Shown piece by piece: positions 52,434 to 61,697 of a stretch of DNA of 64,000 nucleotides (its first letter is position 1; each line of letters opens with the position of its first letter). The stretch covers positions 231,831 to 295,830 of the forward strand of contig JAVBMR010000002.1 of the NCBI GenBank assembly GCA_031552235.1, given 5' to 3'. Source of the DNA: WRDF01 sp031552235. Lineage in GTDB: Bacteria; Bacteroidota; Bacteroidia; Bacteroidales; Rikenellaceae. The notes beneath the pieces are model-generated. The model did not search any database. It was not told the DNA's origin and was given only the letters and a program-made list of their open reading frames with translations. A program made the position numbers and the translations under genes.

Positions 52434-54713
52434 ATGAAAAAATTAAACTTAGTCAGGTTAATGTTCTTGTCGTTGTGCCTTACGCAGGCCGCGACACTTG
52501 CAGCGCAAGTTGAGGAGTCGAAGATCGACTCGGTAAAAGTATCCGCATCTGAAAAAGACGTGGACAATCGTAATGTGATGCTGAACGCTTCGGCCAACAC
52601 GGGCCCCCGAAATGTCAACATTGGACTTCCCGCCAGTGTCGGAGGGACTACTATTCTTGAGAACGGGCTTCCTGTCGTCTATTTTTTCTGGCCTGAGTTC
52701 CCCATCAGCGCGTGGAGGCGGAACGCCTCCCACAACAGAATGGGATTGCTGAAATTGGGCGAATCGGCCATAACGATCGGGGATGTGGGATTTGCCGTTG
52801 ACAGTTATACGAATATGGGAACTCCGGAATTTCAGGGAAACGGGTTTATTTCTTCGAACCATTTTGGCCTGCTTAACGGGAGCGTCAATGTTTCCGGGCC
52901 GCTGCGCAACGATTTCTTCTACACGGCTACGGCTTATTTAAATTATGATCCCGGAACTTTCGACCTGGGATTCAATAAATGGATAGACCAAACCCAACTT
53001 TACAATGCCGGAATAACTAAAAAATACAATAGCGGGAAAGGTGAAATCGGCGTATTGTATAAATACATGAACACCCGGGGATTGACGCAAAATTTCGCTC
53101 CGTTTATTTATGAGAAGGACGGCAAGGTAAAAGAACTCGGCAACTTTAGGATGGGGCGGGATTCATACCATGAACGTTCCGGAAAATTAAGCGTCGAGGA
53201 TGTATTGACCGGCGAAAAGAGTGTCAAGGATGTCATTGACGATTATTCGACGGCTTCGCACACCATCGACCTTCTGGGTAAAAACGTGTTCGACAACGGA
53301 ATGACTTTCAATTACATAGTCCGTTATCACAATGCGAAGGCGTCTTCCTATCTCCCCGCTCCGATAGGTGTTATCCCCACAGACGCGCAACCCGATGTCC
53401 GCTACCTGAATCAGGACGGAAGCCCTTACACGGGAGAGAATGTGCAACAGTTGCTGGCATTGGCTTCATCCAAGACCCCGATCAATTCGCTGACGAGCAA
53501 ATTCGAGCTGACAGGAAAAGCCGGGGTTAAAAAACAACATTCATGGAGGTTGGGATTAAACGAATTCTACTATCATATCAACAAATTCCAGACGTCTTCC
53601 TCTATCTACTACCACACTATCGAACCTCAGCCGATGCGCCTCATCATGCAAACCTATTATGCCGGTAATGACACATGGGTTAATGCGACGGATGAAAACA
53701 ATATCGCGCTTTATAACACCGGGATGGAATATCACAACGGATCTGAAAACAAGCTGGCGGTTTATGCGACAGACAGTTGGGATATTTCCAGCGTCCTTTC
53801 CCTGAATCTCGGCGCCAGGCTGGAATATCAAACGCTTAGGGGCGATTATTATCCCCATACCCCTGCGCCGGACGATTTTATCGGCGATAACCCTACCACT
53901 GACATAAACAAAGACTGGCTTAACAAGGCGTTCACCGCGAACGCGGTATATAAAATAACAAGGACTTTCGGTTTGTTGGGGGAATTGACCTACAACGAAC
54001 AGGCCGGGCATCTTGAAAATTATTCGGGGGCGGTAGACCCTGACGTTAAGCAGTCGCGTATTCCCGGGGGCAGCCTCGGGGTATTCTTTAACTATGACAA
54101 GGTTAGTATAGTTTCCCAGGTAACATACATCCAGCGTAGCAATTACAGAAAACGGCTGAACCTGACCAACCCTGACGATCCGTCCGACGTATTCCGCCAG
54201 CAGGTAGGGTATAATATCCAAACGTTCGGATGGACTACCGATATCGTTACCACTCCGTTCAAGAACTTTTCTTTACACTTCCTGTTCACCATCCAAAAGC
54301 CTGAATATAACGACTATAGTTTCACCGCTTTCGGAAATAATTACAGTTATGACGGAAAGATCGTGGAAGGGGTGCCTGAAACCCTGATCGAAATAGACCC
54401 GAGCTATACGCTGCTGAAAAATAAGATGAGGATATGGGCCAGCGCCCGTTATTTCAGCAAGCAATATGCGAACCCGACGAACGCGCTTTATTTCGCCAGC
54501 CGCTGGGAAACCTTTGCCGGGGTCGATTACAAGATAAACAAAAATATCAGTGCCGCCGTAACCGTGGTAAACCTGCTGAACGAAAGGGGTGCGCAGGGGA
54601 CGATCTCTGGTGCGGAATTAATAACCGACCCCAGCGAATATTACGGGCAGGTATTGACCGGGACCTACATCCGCCCGTTTACGGTGGAATTCGGAATGAA
54701 TTTCAATTTTTAA
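52434..54713 (+). CDS. TonB-dependent receptor-like outer-membrane protein
   Basis: A 759-residue outer-membrane protein with a signal peptide ending ATLAAQ. A short N-terminal region (residues 24-60) precedes a plug-like part (NIGLPASVGGTTILENGLPV). The barrel follows with many aromatic strands (LGARLEYQTLRGDYY, SIVSQVTYIQRSNYR) and ends in the outer-membrane Phe (VEFGMNFNF). There is no carboxypeptidase-like or STN domain, unlike SusC. No SusD lipoprotein follows. The next genes are a GH3 lipoprotein and an esterase, so it may import a glycoside or a related ligand. Confidence 0.85.
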   Translation: MKKLNLVRLMFLSLCLTQAATLAAQVEESKIDSVKVSASEKDVDNRNVMLNASANTGPRNVNIGLPASVGGTTILENGLPVVYFFWPEFPISAWRRNASHNRMGLLKLGESAITIGDVGFAVDSYTNMGTPEFQGNGFISSNHFGLLNGSVNVSGPLRNDFFYTATAYLNYDPGTFDLGFNKWIDQTQLYNAGITKKYNSGKGEIGVLYKYMNTRGLTQNFAPFIYEKDGKVKELGNFRMGRDSYHERSGKLSVEDVLTGEKSVKDVIDDYSTASHTIDLLGKNVFDNGMTFNYIVRYHNAKASSYLPAPIGVIPTDAQPDVRYLNQDGSPYTGENVQQLLALASSKTPINSLTSKFELTGKAGVKKQHSWRLGLNEFYYHINKFQTSSSIYYHTIEPQPMRLIMQTYYAGNDTWVNATDENNIALYNTGMEYHNGSENKLAVYATDSWDISSVLSLNLGARLEYQTLRGDYYPHTPAPDDFIGDNPTTDINKDWLNKAFTANAVYKITRTFGLLGELTYNEQAGHLENYSGAVDPDVKQSRIPGGSLGVFFNYDKVSIVSQVTYIQRSNYRKRLNLTNPDDPSDVFRQQVGYNIQTFGWTTDIVTTPFKNFSLHFLFTIQKPEYNDYSFTAFGNNYSYDGKIVEGVPETLIEIDPSYTLLKNKMRIWASARYFSKQYANPTNALYFASRWETFAGVDYKINKNISAAVTVVNLLNERGAQGTISGAELITDPSEYYGQVLTGTYIRPFTVEFGMNFNF

Positions 54714-54740
54714 TTATTATTCATTTAAATTATATGCGGT

Positions 54741-57080
54741 ATGAAAAATCTAATATTTCTTTTCACAGCGTTATGTGTTGTGTTGCCGTCGTGCAAGCAG
54801 TCTCCGCAGGCAACCAACGGTTTCAGAATAGTTGAAAATAAGGAAGGGGCTACCCTGGGCTATTCCCCGGAATCGGGAGTAAAGATATTGAAAATCGACG
54901 GCCTCAGGTTCAAGGACCTGAATAAAAACGGCAAGTTGGATAATTATGAGGACTGGCGTTTGCCGGTCGACGAACGGGCTGTCGACCTGGCCTCCAAAAT
55001 GTCGGTGGAACAGATCGCCGGTTTGATGCTGTATAGCGGTCATCAGGCGATCCCTGCGCCGGCCCAGGGATTTAGCGCCGGACACTACGGCGGGATTGCT
55101 TTCGATCCTTCAAAGGCCGCCGTTTCAGACCTGACCGATGAGCAAAAGAAGTTCCTGAAAGAAGATAATCTCAGGCACGTCCTGATCACAAGGGTGGAGA
55201 CTTCGGAAGATGCCGCAAAATGGAATAACAATATGCAGGCCTTTGTCGAGGGCATCGGCTTGGGGATTCCATGCAATACAAGTTCCGATCCAAGGCACTC
55301 GGGGCAGGTTTCGGCCACGGTGAAAGCCGAGTTCAACGCGGGTGCCGGAGGGGAGATATCGGTCTGGCCCGACGGAATCGGCATGGCGGCAACTTTCGAT
55401 CCTTCCATCGTGAAACAATTCGGACAGATCGCCGCGCAGGAATACCGTGCGTTGGGGATCACGACCGCCCTGTCGCCGCAGATCGACTTGGGGTCGGAGC
55501 CTCGCTGGTATCGTATCAATATGACTTTCGGGGAAGACCCGCAGCTTGCTACGGATATGGCGAGGGCTTACATAGACGGGTTCCAGACCTCTGAGGGAGC
55601 GGACGAGATCAAAGACGGATGGGGCTATAAGAGCGTCAACGCGATGGTTAAGCACTGGCCAAGCGGAGGGGCGGAAGAAGGCGGAAGGGATGGGCACTGG
55701 GCTTATGGAAAATTTGCCGTCTATCCGGGCAACAACCTGAAAGACCACCTGAAACCGTTTACCGAAGGGGCTTTCGATCTGGACGGCGCCACCCGGCAAG
55801 CATCTGCCGTTATGCCTTATTATACCATTTCCTACGACCAGGATACGGTTTACCGCGAAAATGTAGCCAACGGATACAGTAAGTACATGATAACAAACCT
55901 ATTGCGTGACAAGTATGGTTATGACGGGGTTGTTTGTACCGACTGGCTGATTACGGGGGACGAAGGGGCGACACCGGATATTTTCGCGGGAAAACCCTGG
56001 GGTGCGGAAAAACTCAGCATAGAGGAAAGGCATTACAAGGTAATCATGGCCGGGATGGACCAATTCGGAGGAAATAACGATATGAAACCTGTCATTGCGG
56101 CCTATCAGATGGGAGTCATGGAGCATGGCGAGAAATTCATGAGGGAACGTTTCGAACAGTCTGCGGTCCGTCTACTGAGAAACATCTTCAGGACAGGTTT
56201 GTTCGAAAATCCTTACCTCGATCCCGGGCAAACGAAAGCGACAGTTGGGAAAGCCGATTTTATGCAGGCCGGATACAATGCCCAGCTCAAATCGATAGTC
56301 ATGCTTAAAAACAAGGGTAACGTCCTTCCGGTAGACAGAAAAAAAACGGTTTACATTCCCAGGGTATATTATCCGTCCGTAAAAGATTGGTGGGGTAACG
56401 CGTCGGAAGCAAAAACGGACTATCCCGTCGATCTGGATATAATCGGGAAATTCTATAAGTTTACGGAAAACCCGGAAGAGGCAGATTTCGCCCTGGTGTT
56501 CGTAACCAGCCCTTACAGCGAAGGGGGCGGGTATGACCTCGAAGACCGCAAGGCCGGCGGGAACGGCTATATCCCGATCACTTTACAGTACCTCCCCTAT
56601 ACGGCCGCTTATGCGAGGGCGCACAGTATCGCGGCGGGAGATCCCGTTATAGACCCAACCATCACCAACCGTTCTTATAAAAATAAAACGGTTACGGCCG
56701 CCAACACCCGTGATCTGAATACTATTCTGGATACCAGGAAAGCAATGGGCAATAAACCTCTCGTCGTGGTGGTGAACGCCTCCAAGCCAATGGTCTTCAG
56801 TGAATTCGAAAAAAACGCAGACGGAATCATCATCCGCTTCGGTACTCCCGAGCAGGCGGTTATGGATATCGTCTCCGGCAAGGCCGAACCGTCGGGATTA
56901 TTGCCGGTCCAGATGCCTGCCGATATGAGAACGGTGGAAGAACAATTTGAAGACGTTCCCCGCGATATGAGATGCCATATCGACAGCGAGGGCAATAAAT
57001 ACGACTTCGGGTTCGGGCTGAACTGGAAAGGTGTTATCAAAGACGACAGGACTAAAAAATATGTTGGAACCTATAAATAA
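54741..57080 (+). CDS. GH3-family lipoprotein, probable beta-glucosidase
   Basis: A 779-residue lipoprotein (lipobox VLPSC). An EF-hand-like loop, DLNKNGKLDNYEDW, lies near residues 58-71. The GH3 N-terminal TIM barrel contains the KHW site in MVKHWPSGGAEEGGRDGH and the nucleophile Asp in DGVVCTDWLI (near 399). The C-terminal domain follows with SIVMLKNKGNVLPVD. GH3 members include beta-glucosidases and xylosidases; the exact sugar cannot be read. 27 bases after the TonB receptor and followed by a 3' palindrome. Cotranscription with the receptor is likely. Confidence 0.9.
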   Translation: MKNLIFLFTALCVVLPSCKQSPQATNGFRIVENKEGATLGYSPESGVKILKIDGLRFKDLNKNGKLDNYEDWRLPVDERAVDLASKMSVEQIAGLMLYSGHQAIPAPAQGFSAGHYGGIAFDPSKAAVSDLTDEQKKFLKEDNLRHVLITRVETSEDAAKWNNNMQAFVEGIGLGIPCNTSSDPRHSGQVSATVKAEFNAGAGGEISVWPDGIGMAATFDPSIVKQFGQIAAQEYRALGITTALSPQIDLGSEPRWYRINMTFGEDPQLATDMARAYIDGFQTSEGADEIKDGWGYKSVNAMVKHWPSGGAEEGGRDGHWAYGKFAVYPGNNLKDHLKPFTEGAFDLDGATRQASAVMPYYTISYDQDTVYRENVANGYSKYMITNLLRDKYGYDGVVCTDWLITGDEGATPDIFAGKPWGAEKLSIEERHYKVIMAGMDQFGGNNDMKPVIAAYQMGVMEHGEKFMRERFEQSAVRLLRNIFRTGLFENPYLDPGQTKATVGKADFMQAGYNAQLKSIVMLKNKGNVLPVDRKKTVYIPRVYYPSVKDWWGNASEAKTDYPVDLDIIGKFYKFTENPEEADFALVFVTSPYSEGGGYDLEDRKAGGNGYIPITLQYLPYTAAYARAHSIAAGDPVIDPTITNRSYKNKTVTAANTRDLNTILDTRKAMGNKPLVVVVNASKPMVFSEFEKNADGIIIRFGTPEQAVMDIVSGKAEPSGLLPVQMPADMRTVEEQFEDVPRDMRCHIDSEGNKYDFGFGLNWKGVIKDDRTKKYVGTYK

Positions 57081-57114
57081 CCGGAATTGTCCTCTTATGT
57101 ATTGTTAATATTTA

Positions 57115-57150
57115 AGCGGCCCGCCCTGAATGGATGCGGGACGGGCCGCT
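57115..57150. repeat. 3' palindrome after the GH3 gene
   Basis: AGCGGCCCGCCCT ... GGGACGGGCCGCT, 34 bases past the stop. The core matches those after ygiQ and ispH. A GAAAGCC half-hairpin follows. Confidence 0.65.
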
Positions 57151-57232
57151 GGTTTTCGCAGAAAGCCACCGAAGTGCGACATGAAAAGAAAGGGATAATC
57201 AGGTAAATAATAACCATAGATAAAAAAATATT

Positions 57233-58018
57233 ATGAAAGCAATAGCAATATTATTTTCGCTTATATCGGCAACATTCGTTTGCCGGGCACAGGACAAGGG
57301 CGTATTCTTGAAAGAAACCTTTACTGACAATGGATTCACCCTGCCTTACAGGGTAATGTATCCTGAGAATTATGACTCCACGAAGCAATATCCATTGGTC
57401 TTTTTTCTGCACGGCGCGGGAGAACGCGGCGATGACAATGAAAAACAATTAACGCATGGGGCCGGGTTCTTTATTAAATACAATCATGACCCGTCCCAGT
57501 TTCCGGCAATCGTTATAGCGCCCCAATGTCCGATGACAAGTTATTGGGCCAATGTATTGCGCCAGGATAACAATGGGAACCTCAGTTTCTCCTTCGGGAC
57601 AACGGACGAGCCTACTCCGGCTATGAAAACGGCAATGGCCCTGTTGGACCGGTGGCTCTCCTCGGGAAAAACGGATGTCAACAGGGTTTACATCGGAGGA
57701 TTGTCGATGGGAGGCATGGGAACGCTGGAGATGCTTTGGAGAAGGCCGAACGTCTTTGCCGCCGCGTTTGCCGTTTGCGGAGGAGCCGACCTGAAAAAAT
57801 TAGACGTATACGCTAAAAGCGACATAGGCATATGGTTGTTTCATGGAGATGCCGATGTTGTCGTACCTGTGGAACGCTCGCGCGAGGTCTATAACGCGCT
57901 GATGAATAAAGGTACCGATGTCAGATACACCGAATATCCGGGAGTAAATCATAACAGCTGGGATAATGTTTTTCAGGAATGCGGTCTGATGCCTTGGTTG
58001 TTCGGGCATAAAAAATGA
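57233..58018 (+). CDS. Secreted alpha/beta-hydrolase (esterase, CE1-like)
   Basis: A 261-residue exported hydrolase (signal MKAIAILFSLISATFVCRAQ). The oxyanion region is FFLHGAGERGDDNEKQL; the nucleophile elbow GLSMGGMG has Ser158. Asp in GDADVVVPVE (near 207) and His in VNHNSW (near 240) complete a triad. It is close to prolyl-oligopeptidase-like and CE1-like esterases that remove acyl groups from plant glycans. Third gene of the glycoside locus, though separated from GH3 by 152 bases with a palindrome, so it may be a distinct transcript. Confidence 0.88.
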   Translation: MKAIAILFSLISATFVCRAQDKGVFLKETFTDNGFTLPYRVMYPENYDSTKQYPLVFFLHGAGERGDDNEKQLTHGAGFFIKYNHDPSQFPAIVIAPQCPMTSYWANVLRQDNNGNLSFSFGTTDEPTPAMKTAMALLDRWLSSGKTDVNRVYIGGLSMGGMGTLEMLWRRPNVFAAAFAVCGGADLKKLDVYAKSDIGIWLFHGDADVVVPVERSREVYNALMNKGTDVRYTEYPGVNHNSWDNVFQECGLMPWLFGHKK

Positions 58019-58193
58019 TGTTTTACCGTTTTTTTCCGTTGACTGTAACGCGCAACGAAACAAGAACTTCGCCATTCTTTGCGACCCGCGTTTTCTGAAC
58101 GAAAAACAGGATTCTAAAGGTTACTCTTTCCATACTTTTTTAACATTTAATGTTTGGTGTAAAAGTATGAGCTGCAAGAGAAAACCGCACTAC

Positions 58194-58313
58194 GCAAAAT
58201 GGCGCAAAACACTGAATAAAAACCCGATACCATCAAATAGGTAACATTTTGCACATTCTTCGAAGTGTTCCCTATTTTGCAGGTTTAAGATGCTTTAAAA
58301 CGCCATTTTTTGC
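58194..58313. repeat. Concentric imperfect palindrome after the esterase gene
   Basis: Outer arms GCAAAATGGCG (58194) and CGCCATTTTTTGC (58301); inner arms AAATAGGTAACA (58235-58246) and TGTTCCCTATTT (58266-58277), one mismatch; and a central TTCGAA. The layers share a centre near 58254. It could be an RNA hairpin in the 3' region or an inverted-repeat element. No gene is seen between 58019 and 58330. Confidence 0.6.
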
Positions 58314-58329
58314 TACCCGCCGGAAAACG

Positions 58330-58365
58330 AAAAACCCTGAATTCGTCTGAAATTCAGGGTTTTTC
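58330..58365. terminator. Strong terminator after the esterase gene
   Basis: AAAAACCCTGAATT and AATTCAGGGTTTTT form a 14-base perfect stem around a 7-base loop, with T and A tracts on both sides. Confidence 0.92.
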
Positions 58366-58744
58366 TTGATTTTGCTTAATCATTTGGCAGGGAGATGGTA
58401 CGAACCTAATTGCGCAACTATCTCTTGTTCAGTATATTAGGACTCTCTTTTTAATCAAGGGGTATGGTTTAGACTGCAAACCTTTAAGCGGCTAAGATAT
58501 AATTGGTTACGCCAATCATTGTCCCTAAATATACTATGTTGGCAAACGGCAGGAATAATAACTGAAATACCAAATATTCTGCTCATTTTTAATGTGATTG
58601 CCCTTCATCAGGATGCTGTAAATGCCTAATGCCATACTGGCATTTCTTTGTCGTTTTATGGCCGTCGATAGTGACAAATGCCACTGATATAATATTTTAC
58701 AAGAAGGATGATTATTGTAATGGAAAATTGTAAGTGTTAAATTC
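58366..58744. other. AT-rich intergenic stretch, no gene
   Basis: No credible reading frame on either strand. A small hairpin ATGCCATACTGGCAT occurs near 58631-58645. Nothing else is recognised. Confidence 0.5.
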
Positions 58745-58776
58745 TTGGATATTTGAAAATTAATTAACTACTTTTG
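58745..58776 (+). promoter_or_regulatory. Promoter of the ECF sigma gene
   Basis: TTG (58745-58747) and TACTTTTG (58769-58776) with a 21-base spacer match the Bacteroidota -33/-7 pattern. Transcription would start near 58783, giving a leader of about 365 nt before the sigma ATG at 59148. Confidence 0.6.
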
Positions 58777-58814
58777 CACTGTCGTCTGTAGCCGACAAGA
58801 CATATACCGAGTTT

Positions 58815-58949
58815 CGAACACGAATTTGGCGATTTGGTAACTCTCAAAACCCGGTAACATTCATCTCATTCTATACCCAATTAACATGGTATAGCGTGGC
58901 CAGATGTTGTTACTAATTTCTGAGAGTAGGTCGCCAAACCTTGTGTTCG
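58815..58949 (+). promoter_or_regulatory. Structured leader: triply nested hairpin
   Basis: Outer arms run from CGAACAC through TTTGGCGA to CTCTCA (58815-58846) and back from TGAGAG through TCGCCAAA to GTGTTCG (58921-58949). Middle arms are GTAACATTCATCT (58854) and AGATGTTGTTAC (58902). Inner arms are CTATACC (58871-58877) and GGTATAG (58888-58894). The outer 3' arm includes a 20-base sequence (58925-58944) complementary to 60058-60077. Further downstream AGCGTG/CACGCT and a GGG...CCCTTTTT stretch (59004-59022) resemble an attenuator. An ncRNA is also possible. Confidence 0.6.
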
Positions 58950-59147
58950 GGATTGTAACACGTCTGCCACGCTTCTCTTTCGTAGCGTGTCAAAGCTACC
59001 AGGGTAATTACGAGCCCTTTTTATTGCTTGCGCATAAACTACTCTATGTGCATACCGGTTAATCCGTCGCCGTGATAATCCGCTCTTTGCGAGTGTGTTA
59101 TGGTGTGGATTGTAATATTGGACTTAATTTAACCGTTACTAAAAGGA

Positions 59148-59807
59148 ATGACTCGAAAGATTACCAACACTAAGGAGATAATAAGGACTTATCCCAAAGT
59201 AGAAAAATCACTTACAGCGAATCGGCAAAAAGAAGCGGACCGCCTGGATAAACTCTTGCAGGCCGTATCGCAAGGCGACGATGCGGCATGGGAGGAACTC
59301 TACAAAGCGTTGTTCGATTCCATGCACGCCTTTCTTACACGCATTGTCAGGAACAAAGACGATGCGTCCGATCTGGCCCAGGAGGTATTCATCTACCTGT
59401 GGCAACACCCCGAAAAGATCGTCCCGGGGAAAAGCATCCGCAGCTACCTGTTTACCGTCGCCCGCACCCAGGCGTTCCGACTGCTGCGAGAAAGGGTCAA
59501 ACTCAGCGGGTATATCTCGCTGGAAGACGGCCCGACACCGGACATAACGGACTTCGCACCCGACGATATACTCACGGCCGAGGAAACTCGCCTGCTGATA
59601 GCCGTTACTACGGAAGCAATGTCACCACAACAAAAACGTGCCATCACGCTGAAGATCTACGAGGGGCTGGGAAACGAAGACATCGCAAAGGAGATGGGGA
59701 TCAGCGTCAATACGGTAAGGGTACACATTAATAACGCGACCCGGGAATTCAGGGAACTCCTGTGTTTTGCTGCCGCCTTTATCGCAGGCGGCAATATGCT
59801 CTCCTAA
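59148..59807 (+). CDS. ECF-type (FecI-like) sigma factor
   Basis: A 219-residue sigma-70-family protein. Region 2 is ALFDSMHAFLTRIVRNKDDASDLAQEVFIYLWQH in total (given in part), with sigma2.2 FIYLWQHP and 2.3/2.4 SIRSYLFTVARTQAFRLLR. Region 4 has the helix-turn-helix SPQQKRAITLKIYEGLGNED, then IAKEMGISVNTVRVHINNA. An N-terminal stretch of 35 residues before region 2 is longer than usual. It ends with a hydrophobic segment, CFAAAFIAGGNML, not typical for ECF factors. The next genes are a small acidic protein and a FecR anti-sigma, the usual Bacteroidota partner. Confidence 0.92.
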   Translation: MTRKITNTKEIIRTYPKVEKSLTANRQKEADRLDKLLQAVSQGDDAAWEELYKALFDSMHAFLTRIVRNKDDASDLAQEVFIYLWQHPEKIVPGKSIRSYLFTVARTQAFRLLRERVKLSGYISLEDGPTPDITDFAPDDILTAEETRLLIAVTTEAMSPQQKRAITLKIYEGLGNEDIAKEMGISVNTVRVHINNATREFRELLCFAAAFIAGGNMLS

Positions 59808-60057
59808 AAGCACGCGCAGCGGAGCGATTTTAGCGCCCCGGACAGCGGCGTATTTTGAAGACCAAGCCATTTTCAAGGCAAGTCACATACCGAAACTGCT
59901 GCACAAAAAAGCAAAAATTTATAAGATTATTTCACTGATAATCAACGCATAAGTAAAAATAATTAAAAAAGTTCGTATTTCGACTAATCAGAAAAGTCGT
60001 TTTTTGGCTTATACTAATACAGAGCGCTCGTAAAACGGTAGAGATACCGCAATCAAA

Positions 60058-60077
60058 ACAAGGTTTGGCGACCTACT
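60058..60077. repeat. 20-bp inverse copy of the sigma leader sequence
   Basis: ACAAGGTTTGGCGACCTACT lies 8 bases before the next ATG and is the exact reverse complement of 58925-58944. The segment between them is 1.11 kb and contains the sigma gene. A second near match to the same core is at 58815-58846 (direct orientation). The sequence 59808-60057 has no gene apart from a weak CGACT ... AGTCGTTTTTT hairpin at 59980-60006. Confidence 0.75.
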
Positions 60078-60084
60078 TAATTTA

Positions 60085-60462
60085 ATGAACATGATTGACG
60101 AGAAGCTCGGCTACGACGACAATGAAATTGAGATAACCGACGAAGAACTTAAAAGATCCGAAGAGGAACTGAAAGAAGCCTTCAGGTTATTCAATAACAA
60201 GAGCAAACAGGAGAGGATAAACCAGGTGATGGCAGTTTATTTCGATCTGGACGGAAAGTTCGGAATGAACGGCAATGACAAAGAAACGTCGGAAAGGCTG
60301 CGCAATTTATTTTTTAACTGGCTCACCGATCCGCAGGATGCTGAAGAGAAAGAGAAAGCACTGAAGATGATGTTTAACCGCATCTTTGAGGCTGATGAAA
60401 ACAACTTACCCGAAAGGGGTGCGAAAAACGCAAAAATGGTATTCGCAGGAATGCCCTGTTGA
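60085..60462 (+). CDS. Small acidic protein between sigma and FecR
   Basis: A 125-residue, soluble, acidic protein (MNMIDEKLGYDDNEIEITDE, then ELKRSEEELKEAFRLFNNKS) with no signal or membrane helix. The start is at 60085 or the next Met at 60091. It lies between the sigma gene and fecR, 59 bases before the latter. Such small genes recur in Bacteroidota appendage-type sigma/FecR loci; no fold is recognised. The 20-bp inverse repeat is in its immediate leader. Confidence 0.75.
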   Translation: MNMIDEKLGYDDNEIEITDEELKRSEEELKEAFRLFNNKSKQERINQVMAVYFDLDGKFGMNGNDKETSERLRNLFFNWLTDPQDAEEKEKALKMMFNRIFEADENNLPERGAKNAKMVFAGMPC

Positions 60463-60520
60463 CACAAAGAATTGACGCGGCCACGTCGGGCGAAAATTAA
60501 AGGACGGGCCACAACAAGAT

Positions 60521-61618
60521 ATGCAAAGAAAAGGCACAAAGAGAAACAACCGCGAAAACACAGTAAAGCGACTGTTCAGGGGAATCTTCCGCAAGTCGGT
60601 CATGTCGAAGGAGACTAACGATATGATCGACCGTTGGCTGTTGGGCAATATGAACGACCCCGAACACTTCGAAGCTATGCGGGAAATATTCGATAAAGGT
60701 TTCAAAGTAAGCGACGCTCCGAGCAAGGTATGCCTCGATTCGCTCGCCAAAGTGAAACAAAGGCTCGGCATAGAACCTGCAACACCACAACCGGTAAAAG
60801 TGCCGTTGCTACGCAGGACATATATCAAAGTCGCATCGGCGGCCGCCGTCGCATTGATCGTCTTTGGTGTAACCTACACGACCCTGAGGCTCAAAGATAC
60901 GACGGCCCCGGACGGCGGTACGCCAACCCTGGTCACCGACCATACCGACCGAACTCCGCAAGTTCCCCACGCCACCATCGAGGTTATAGAGGGTGTGCAG
61001 AAAGAGGCCCTGCTGGCAGACGGGACCCATGTGTGGGTAAACTCCGGCAGTACACTCACCTATCCCGAAGTGTTTGCCGACGGCGAGAGGCGCGTAACGC
61101 TGAAAGGCGAGGCGTTCTTTGAAGTGGAACATGACGCAACCAAGCCCTTTACGGTTCACACCGGCCACCTGGATGTAAGGGTGCTGGGAACAAAGTTCAA
61201 CGTGGCCGAACAGGAAGCCGGACAACTGACGGTAGTTACGCTGCACGAAGGATCGGTCGAGGTGACCGCCAACGGCCACAGCCAAAAACTCACTCCTGGC
61301 GACAGGCTAACATATCGCCACCAGAGCGGAGAGATGGAGGTCGAACGCTTCACGGCGCAGACCGCCCAGGACTGGCGTTCGGCGACCATCTTCGCCGATG
61401 ACAAATCGATGCCCGAAATACTGCGGATGATAGGCAACTATTACGACCTGACCGTTGAATACGATTCGGCGGCTTTTCCTGCCGGGGAGCGCTATTCGTT
61501 GGGTTTCTATAAAGATGACTCCGCGCAAAAGGTACTGGATATGCTGGTGGAGGCCAGCGGCGGAAGTTTCAGCTACGAACGACAAAACGACACGATCAAG
61601 ATATACGGCAGGAAATGA
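60521..61618 (+). CDS. FecR-family anti-sigma/transmembrane regulator
   Basis: A 365-residue protein. A cytoplasmic N-terminal region (NDMIDRWLLGNMNDPEHFEAM at about 33-55) precedes a single membrane helix (about 100-118, KVASAAAVALIVFGVTYT). The periplasmic FecR domain follows with the signature EGVQKEALLADGTHVWVNSG, then FFEVEHDATKPFTVHTGHLD and DRLTYR. The start may be Met28 (60602) rather than 60521, because the first 27 residues are highly basic and atypical. It should control the adjacent sigma factor in response to an outer-membrane partner. Confidence 0.9.
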   Translation: MQRKGTKRNNRENTVKRLFRGIFRKSVMSKETNDMIDRWLLGNMNDPEHFEAMREIFDKGFKVSDAPSKVCLDSLAKVKQRLGIEPATPQPVKVPLLRRTYIKVASAAAVALIVFGVTYTTLRLKDTTAPDGGTPTLVTDHTDRTPQVPHATIEVIEGVQKEALLADGTHVWVNSGSTLTYPEVFADGERRVTLKGEAFFEVEHDATKPFTVHTGHLDVRVLGTKFNVAEQEAGQLTVVTLHEGSVEVTANGHSQKLTPGDRLTYRHQSGEMEVERFTAQTAQDWRSATIFADDKSMPEILRMIGNYYDLTVEYDSAAFPAGERYSLGFYKDDSAQKVLDMLVEASGGSFSYERQNDTIKIYGRK

Positions 61619-61697
61619 AATCCTGCTGCCAGGAAATCATGAGAAAAGACCAAAACAACCCAATGCCTACGAGGTAAACTAATACTTTCCACATAAT

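Noticed and set aside
58381..58430. tRNA-like or attachment-site-like sequence after the esterase terminator
   Set aside because: No cloverleaf could be formed and no integrase or direct-repeat pair was found.
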